NCBI GenBank assembly: GCA_035295705.1
Contig: DATGIN010000301.1
Span: 1-26,191 of the forward strand
DNA length: 26,191 bases
Direction: 5' to 3'
DNA from: Poindextera sp035295705
GTDB lineage: Bacteria; Pseudomonadota; Alphaproteobacteria; Caulobacterales; Caulobacteraceae
Shown: piece after piece, positions 23,471 to 26,191 of the stretch
Layout: each line of letters opens with the position of its first letter
How positions within the stretch are numbered: position 1 is the stretch's first letter
Translations under genes and position numbers: made by a program
Notes under the pieces: generated by a model
The model's input: only the letters and a program-made list of their open reading frames with translations
Database searches by the model: none
Told to the model about the DNA's origin: nothing

Positions 23471-23962
23471 ATGCGCATACTCGGCCGCGCCCAGCTCGAT
23501 CTCATATTTGAAGCAGCTCGCGAGGGCGGCCTTCAGACCACCGCCGCCACCGACTGGTTGGTCGTCGAACAGGTCGTCTGGCACAAATACTGCCAATGCA
23601 TCGAGCAGCGGGATGGGTCCTTCGTGCTCGTCGCTACCGAGGCCGGCAAGATCGCCCTCGCGGCCGCTAAGCAAGCCGACGCATGGGAGCCCGCTACTGA
23701 CCGGCCCACCGATGCTGCGCACCCATCACCGGTCACGCGGCCGGCGGATCCGAAGGGCAAGCTTGGCGAGCTGGTGGCGCTGCTGCGTCGGCCGGGCGGC
23801 GCCACCGTCGCCGAGCTGGCAGCTGCTACGGGCTGGCGGCCGCGCTCAGTGCGCGGAGCGATGTCCGGGCCGCTCAAGAAGAGGCACGGCCTGACGATCG
23901 TCTCTCAGAAGAGCGAGGAGGACGGTCGTCTCTATGGCATCCCTCCTAACGACGCGGGCTGA
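23471..23962 (+). CDS. DUF3489 domain protein
   Basis: A 163-residue protein with Shine-Dalgarno AGGGAGAA at 23458-23465. The C-terminal part, about residues 95-158 (KLGELVALLRRPGGATVAELAAATGW, then RPRSVRGAMSGPLKKRHGL, then RLYGI), matches DUF3489, a small winged-helix-like domain found in many alphaproteobacterial islands. The N-terminal 60 residues are unrelated and may form a separate alpha-beta region, joined by a Pro/Ala-rich linker. A DNA-binding regulatory role is plausible from the fold but unproven. It is the last gene before attR. Confidence 0.8.
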   Translation: MRILGRAQLDLIFEAAREGGLQTTAATDWLVVEQVVWHKYCQCIEQRDGSFVLVATEAGKIALAAAKQADAWEPATDRPTDAAHPSPVTRPADPKGKLGELVALLRRPGGATVAELAAATGWRPRSVRGAMSGPLKKRHGLTIVSQKSEEDGRLYGIPPNDAG

Positions 23963-24130
23963 GCGCATCATGGCTCGCGAAGACGCCGACCTCCAAGCGA
24001 TGACCACGGCCCCCTCAGACGCGTAGCGTGCGGGGGCGCTCGAAGACCGCGCTGCAGAGGGTGGCGTGGCACGTCGGTCGCAGCGGTCCGCGCGAGGGGG
24101 AGCTCGGCGGCCAGCCCCCCTTGCGCGCCC

Positions 24131-24159
24131 TTGCCGGCCTTCCGACAGCTGGTTATAGC
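24131..24159 (+). promoter_or_regulatory. Element-borne promoter for the reconstituted tRNA-Val
   Basis: TTGCCG at 24131-24136 and TATAGC at 24154-24159 with a 17-base spacer, 11 bases before the tRNA 5' end. The -35 hexamer and spacer equal those of the original tRNA promoter at 16774-16802, yet the surrounding sequence is unrelated, so it belongs to the element rather than being a duplicated piece of chromosome. Confidence 0.5.
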
Positions 24160-24170
24160 GGCGCCTCCGT

Positions 24171-24245
24171 GGACGCGTAGCTCAGCGGAAGAGCACTACG
24201 TTGACATCGTAGGGGTCGCTGGTTCGATCCCAGCCGCGTCCACCA
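24171..24245 (+). tRNA. tRNA-Val (anticodon GAC), complete, spans attR
   Basis: A full cloverleaf: acceptor GGACGCG/CGCGTCC, D arm GCTC/GAGC, anticodon stem CTACG/CGTAG with loop TTGACAT (anticodon GAC, valine), T arm GCTGG-TTCGATC-CCAGC, discriminator A (24242) and an encoded CCA (24243-24245). The first 37 nt equal the left direct repeat, so the 5' half comes from the element and the 3' half from the chromosome. The gene product should be unchanged by the integration. Confidence 0.96.
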
Positions 24246-24257
24246 CTCCAACACAAA

Positions 24258-24274
24258 GCCGCGTTCGTCGCGGC
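24258..24274 (+). terminator. Hairpin after tRNA-Val, possible terminator
   Basis: A perfect 6-bp stem GCCGCG/CGCGGC with loop TTCGT starts 13 bases after the tRNA CCA. There is no T-run, so it may act in 3' end definition rather than as a classical terminator. Confidence 0.3.
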
Positions 24275-24292
24275 CCGGCGGGTGAGGCGAGC

Positions 24293-24996
24293 CTAGCGCT
24301 CCTCGGCTTGCGCCGCAGCCTTTGCCGCCGCCCGCAGCGCGTCGAAGCCGCGCGAGCGGATGAGCTCGCGACGCTCCTCCAGGCCTCGCTGCAACTCCTC
24401 CAGCACGCGCGCCGCCGCCGGCTGCCGCTGGATGGCGGCCCAATAATCGGCGACACGGGCGTTGCCCGGGAGAGAGTTCTCAAGACCTGCGTCCGGGAGC
24501 ACGTTTTCGACCAGAAAGAGTCCGGGCACGAGCGCGCAGTCCGCCAGCGTCAGGCGACGCAACAGGCGAACCCGTCGCTGCCCACCATGCGATCGAGCGC
24601 CTTGATGTTGCGCACCACGTGCCCGCCAAACAGCTCGACGATGCCCTCGTTGCGGTTGGACGCCAGGGCCTGGGGCCAGAGCACGAATATGCTGTTGATG
24701 AGGTAGATGTCGCTGAGCCTGGCCAGCGTGCGGATGTGAGCTGTTTCCCGCGCCGTTTCGCCGAGCAAGGACGGTTGCGGATAGACCTCCTCAAGGTACT
24801 CCGCGATAACCGCCGATTCCGGCATCAGGTCGCCGTCCACGTCGAGCACCGGGATGCGGCCAATCGGCAAACGTTCGCGAAACTTCGGCGTACCCCAGTC
24901 GGCGGGGCGCTCGATGACGATATCGCTGAGACCTTTGGCGTAGATCTGCATCCGCACCCGGGCGGAGTAGGGGCTGAGGTCGACGCTCTTGCGACG
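24293..24996 (-). pseudogene. Glutathione S-transferase, frameshifted and lacking a start
   Basis: The N-terminal thioredoxin-like half lies in one frame (LSPYSARVRMQIYAKGL, then GRIPVLDVDGDLMPESAVIAEYLE, where PES is the glutathione-binding Glu-Ser turn), ending at a stop at 24550. The C-terminal helical half continues in another frame (RRLTLADCALVPGLF onward) to the stop at 24293. A single-base indel between about 24552 and 24562 explains the switch. Upstream of LSPYS the expected first beta strand and a start codon are missing. A cytosolic glutathione-conjugating enzyme was probably encoded once. A sequencing error could explain the internal shift but not the lost N-terminus. Confidence 0.8.
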
Positions 24997-25127
24997 TCCT
25001 GACTCTACCAGAGAGCGAGCCCCGTTGCGTCCAAGCGAGCGCCGCCAGTTGCGCCGCGACGTCCCGTCGAGCCGATCTTTCGCCGATCGTCTGCCGATCC
25101 AAGCGGCAACGGCGAACACGCTCCGCT

Positions 25128-25245
25128 TCAGCCCACCCGCCCGCCCCTCTCGGGGAGGTAGATGTTGGCGGCGAGCGGCGTCCCGCCACGACCGTCACGT
25201 CGCGCTGCTCGACGACCTCGAAGGCAGGGCGAAGGCGTCGTTCAT
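25128..25245 (-). pseudogene. Short degraded fragment, possibly N-terminus of an alpha/beta hydrolase
   Basis: Reading the minus strand from the ATG at 25245 gives MNDAFALP, then after a one-base shift FEVVEQRDVTV, then after a second shift RGGTPLAANIYLPERG and a stop at 25128. The pieces line up with the N-terminus common in alpha/beta hydrolases (DVTY.RG.G.PL.A.IY.P). With two shifts in about 120 bases, this is a remnant at best. The remaining DNA at 24997-25377 shows no other gene. Confidence 0.3.
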
Positions 25246-25377
25246 CAGCGGCGCTCAACACGAGTAGCGACCGTCGCGCGAGCGATCGTCCGCCCAGGTG
25301 CGGGAAGCCGGCGCTTGTTTCACCGTCGCCCGCCGGCTTAAGCCCGCTTCCAGCGAGGCAATCGAGAAGGGACATCC

Positions 25378-26145
25378 GTGGGCAAGCTCGAAGGACGGAC
25401 GGCGTTGGTGACCGGCGGCAGCCGCGGGATCGGGCGGGCGGTATCGCTGCGGTTTGCGCGCGAAGGCGCCAGCGTGGCGATCAACTACGCGGGTAACGAA
25501 GCCGCTGCACGCGAAGTCGCCGAGGAAGCGCGGGCCCTCGGCGTGCGGGCAGAGATCTACCAGGCCGATGTCTCCGACGCCGCGGCGGTGGCGGCGATGT
25601 GCGAGCGGGCCATCGCCGACTTCGGCCAGATCGACGCGCTGATCAACAACGCCGGCCTCGGCTCCTCGCACGTGGATCGGCCGACGATCACCGAAGCCAC
25701 CGACGCGCAGTACCGGCTGCTGCTCGGGGTGAACCTCTGGGGCCCGATCAACCTTTGCCGCGCTCTGACGCCCCACATGCGCGCGGCGCCGCGCAGCGAC
25801 GTGATCATGATCTCGTCGGTCGCCGCCCAGTCGATGGGCGCGCGGATGGGACTCTACGCAATCGGCAAGGCCGGCGTCGAAGCGCTCGCCCACACGCTCG
25901 CGAAAGAAGAGCGGGCGAACGGGATGCGGGTGAACATCGTGGCGCCCGGGCTCGTCGACACCGACATGGGCCGCAAGCTGATGTCGACGTTCGGGGTCGC
26001 CAACATTCGCGACCGCGACGCCACCGCCCCGTTCGGCTTTGTCTGCACCCCGGACGACATCGCCGCCACCGTCGCCTTCCTCTGCTCGGAAGACGCGCGC
26101 TACATAACCAACGAGCGCATTACCGTGAGCGGCGGAGGCTTCTGA
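25378..26145 (+). CDS. SDR family NAD(P)-dependent oxidoreductase
   Basis: A 255-residue classical short-chain dehydrogenase with a GTG start at 25378, supported by AGAAGGGA at 25365-25372 five bases upstream. TGGSRGIG (13-20) binds the cofactor, NNAG lies near residue 90, and the catalytic Ser of MISSV and Tyr-Lys of YAIGK are present. Overall it resembles FabG-type 3-oxoacyl reductases, but the substrate is not predictable and it is not next to fatty acid genes. The 46 bases after its stop show no further feature. Confidence 0.92.
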   Translation: MGKLEGRTALVTGGSRGIGRAVSLRFAREGASVAINYAGNEAAAREVAEEARALGVRAEIYQADVSDAAAVAAMCERAIADFGQIDALINNAGLGSSHVDRPTITEATDAQYRLLLGVNLWGPINLCRALTPHMRAAPRSDVIMISSVAAQSMGARMGLYAIGKAGVEALAHTLAKEERANGMRVNIVAPGLVDTDMGRKLMSTFGVANIRDRDATAPFGFVCTPDDIAATVAFLCSEDARYITNERITVSGGGF

Positions 26146-26191
26146 GCCAGCTCGCGTCCCATCAGCCGACCCGCGCGCTCCAGCCGATCCG

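Larger units (their letters stand above)
16854..24207. mobile_element. Integrated 7.35-kb element in tRNA-Val(GAC): integrase, ParB-methyltransferase, DUF5681, terminase, DUF3489
   Basis: The element lies between two perfect 37-bp copies of the tRNA-Val 5' half (16817-16853 and 24171-24207). It carries a tyrosine integrase near the left end and a plus-strand set of genes for a ParB-domain DNA methyltransferase, a DUF5681 protein, a large terminase, an unknown 141-aa protein and a DUF3489 protein. All reading frames are intact. No portal, capsid, tail, lysis, repressor or replication gene was found. The 120 bases at 16861-16980 are about 43% G+C, far below the flanks. The element could be a streamlined phage satellite or another packaging-dependent mobile element, or a prophage reduced by deletion; the intact junctions and genes favour the former. 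Confidence 0.85.

Noticed and set aside
23970..24026. 18-codon open frame after the DUF3489 gene
   Set aside because: Too short to judge, with no clear ribosome binding site or known similarity.
24018..24027. GACGCGTAGC, also found in the tRNA-Val 5' half, as a possible second attachment remnant
   Set aside because: Only ten bases match and no other tRNA structure surrounds it; a chance match is likely.
16817..24245. Split tRNA joined in trans or tRNA with an intron
   Set aside because: The right copy is complete, so no joining is needed, and the integrase with direct repeats explains the partial copy.
1..26191. CRISPR array
   Set aside because: No regularly spaced repeats of suitable length and no cas gene were seen.

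Overview
The window is high-GC chromosomal DNA from an alphaproteobacterium, most likely Caulobacterales or a close relative. The lineage call is inference. It rests on a CpdR-type response regulator divergent from an N-formylglutamate amidohydrolase gene, a MutL with the DQHA(X)2E(X)4E endonuclease motif, a small RNA locus resembling the alphaproteobacterial suhB/MmgR family, and a ParB-methyltransferase / DUF5681 / terminase module known mostly from this class.

Bases 1-16755 are ordinary, tightly packed core chromosome. In order they hold an ABC-2 permease (cut by the window edge), a secreted 5'-nucleotidase-type phosphoesterase, mutL, a SAM methyltransferase, rsmD, a secreted S9 peptidase, a Rieske oxygenase divergent from an SDR, an O-methyltransferase/VOC operon divergent from a VOC/AraC operon, a PLP aminotransferase, typA/bipA, a small RNA gene with promoter and terminator, an N-formylglutamate amidohydrolase and cpdR. 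Several convergent pairs overlap at their 3' ends.

Bases 16817-24207 hold the most interesting object: a compact integrated element of about 7.35 kb in tRNA-Val(GAC). The left junction keeps exactly the first 37 nt of the tRNA, up to the last base of the anticodon loop. The right junction has a complete tRNA whose 5' half, and apparently its promoter, come from the element. Inside are an AT-rich attL-proximal zone with repeated CAGGGAA motifs (candidate integrase arm sites), a tyrosine integrase, a ParB-domain/DNA methyltransferase fusion with altered motifs (DVPY, DTF), a DUF5681 protein and a large terminase in one tight operon, an unrecognised 141-aa gene, a strongly self-complementary intergenic segment, and a DUF3489 gene. 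No portal, capsid, tail, lysis or replication gene is visible. The intact reading frames and perfect 37-bp repeat argue for a streamlined, possibly satellite-like element that carries packaging and methylation functions, rather than an old decayed prophage.

Bases 24208-26191 are chromosome again: the 3' half of the tRNA, a frameshifted glutathione S-transferase remnant, a short broken hydrolase-like fragment, and an intact SDR gene.
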